In this document: positions 5,043-5,135 of the stretch, piece by piece
Layout of the letters: every line of letters starts with the position of its first letter
Numbering within the stretch: position 1 is the first letter of the stretch
Assembly (NCBI GenBank): GCA_021806055.1
Contig: JAJZYE010000099.1
Span: forward strand, 1-5,135
DNA: 5,135 nucleotides
Source: Actinomycetes bacterium
GTDB lineage: Bacteria > Actinomycetota > Acidimicrobiia > Acidimicrobiales > RAAP-2
Reading direction: 5' to 3'
Notes under the pieces: model-generated
Seen by the model: only the letters and a program-made list of their open reading frames with translations
Database searches by the model: none
What the model was told of the DNA's origin: nothing
Made by a program: the position numbers and the translations under genes

Positions 5043-5135
5043 TGCGAATGACCATACGGACCAGTCCACCGAGACGGCAGCGTGCGGGTGTGACGGGCGG
5101 CACGAGTATCCGGCGCCTCGCGGTGACGGCTGCGC
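5039..5135 (+). CDS. Protein with a signal-peptide-like N-terminus (5' part, runs off right edge; possibly a transporter substrate-binding protein)
   Basis: An ATG at 5039 overlaps the M20 stop as ATGA and stays open for 32 codons to the window edge. Purine-rich AAGGGAAGG lies just upstream (5028-5036); ATGs at 5042 and 5048 are alternative starts in the same frame. The visible peptide has a long, strongly basic n-region with Arg residues at 3, 7, 12, 13, 15, 25 and 26, then turns hydrophobic (LAVTAA, 27-32). That is how a Sec- or Tat-exported protein or lipoprotein begins; the pair at R25-R26 lacks the rest of a Tat motif. In a sugar-catabolic operon the commonest such gene is the substrate-binding lipoprotein of an ABC transporter, but too little is visible to confirm it. 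Confidence 0.6.
   Translation, partial: MMRMTIRTSPPRRQRAGVTGGTSIRRLAVTAA

Noticed and set aside
3844..5103. Minus-strand open frame of 419 codons opposite the M20 gene
   Set aside because: Extremely Arg/Pro-rich translation typical of antisense frames in GC-rich DNA.

Overview
The window is very GC-rich, with coding sequences that strongly favour G or C in the third codon position, GTG as well as ATG starts, and clear purine-rich ribosome binding sites. This suggests a high-GC Gram-positive bacterium (Actinomycetota); no gene here fixes the taxon more closely. I see no rRNA, tRNA, CRISPR array, insertion sequence or origin. About 95% of the window is coding.

Layout: two divergent transcription units flank a 131-bp control region (1433-1563). 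The left unit, on the minus strand, starts with a two-lobed SIS-domain sugar-phosphate isomerase/deaminase/deglycase (386-1432). After a 91-bp gap with two inverted repeats comes the N-terminal 98 residues of a YhfX-like PLP-dependent alanine racemase-fold enzyme (1-294), which runs off the left edge. The right unit, on the plus strand, holds four genes whose ends overlap: a ROK-family transcriptional regulator with an N-terminal winged HTH (1564-2763), a stand-alone ROK-family sugar kinase (2753-3691), an M20-family metallopeptidase/deacylase (3684-5042), and the first 32 codons of a protein with a signal-peptide-like N-terminus (from 5039), possibly a transporter's substrate-binding protein.

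The control region contains a good sigma70-type promoter for the right unit (TTGACC, 17-bp spacer, TAGAGT). An AT-rich, three-half-site palindromic operator candidate (1540-1561) covers its predicted start point and lies just before the regulator's own start codon. The simplest reading is autoregulation by the ROK repressor, with the divergent SIS gene possibly controlled from the same site.

Together the genes look like a catabolic locus for an amino-sugar or sugar-amine conjugate, such as an Amadori-type glycated amino acid or an N-acyl amino sugar. Uptake would use the exported protein, the ROK kinase would phosphorylate the sugar, the SIS enzyme would split or isomerise the sugar phosphate, the M20 enzyme would hydrolyse an amide bond, and the YhfX-like enzyme would act on an amino acid or related amine. 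The substrate cannot be read from the sequence. Both ROK proteins have lost the usual zinc motif and carry Tyr where ROK sugar kinases normally have the sugar-contacting His, so an unusual ligand shared by regulator and kinase is possible.
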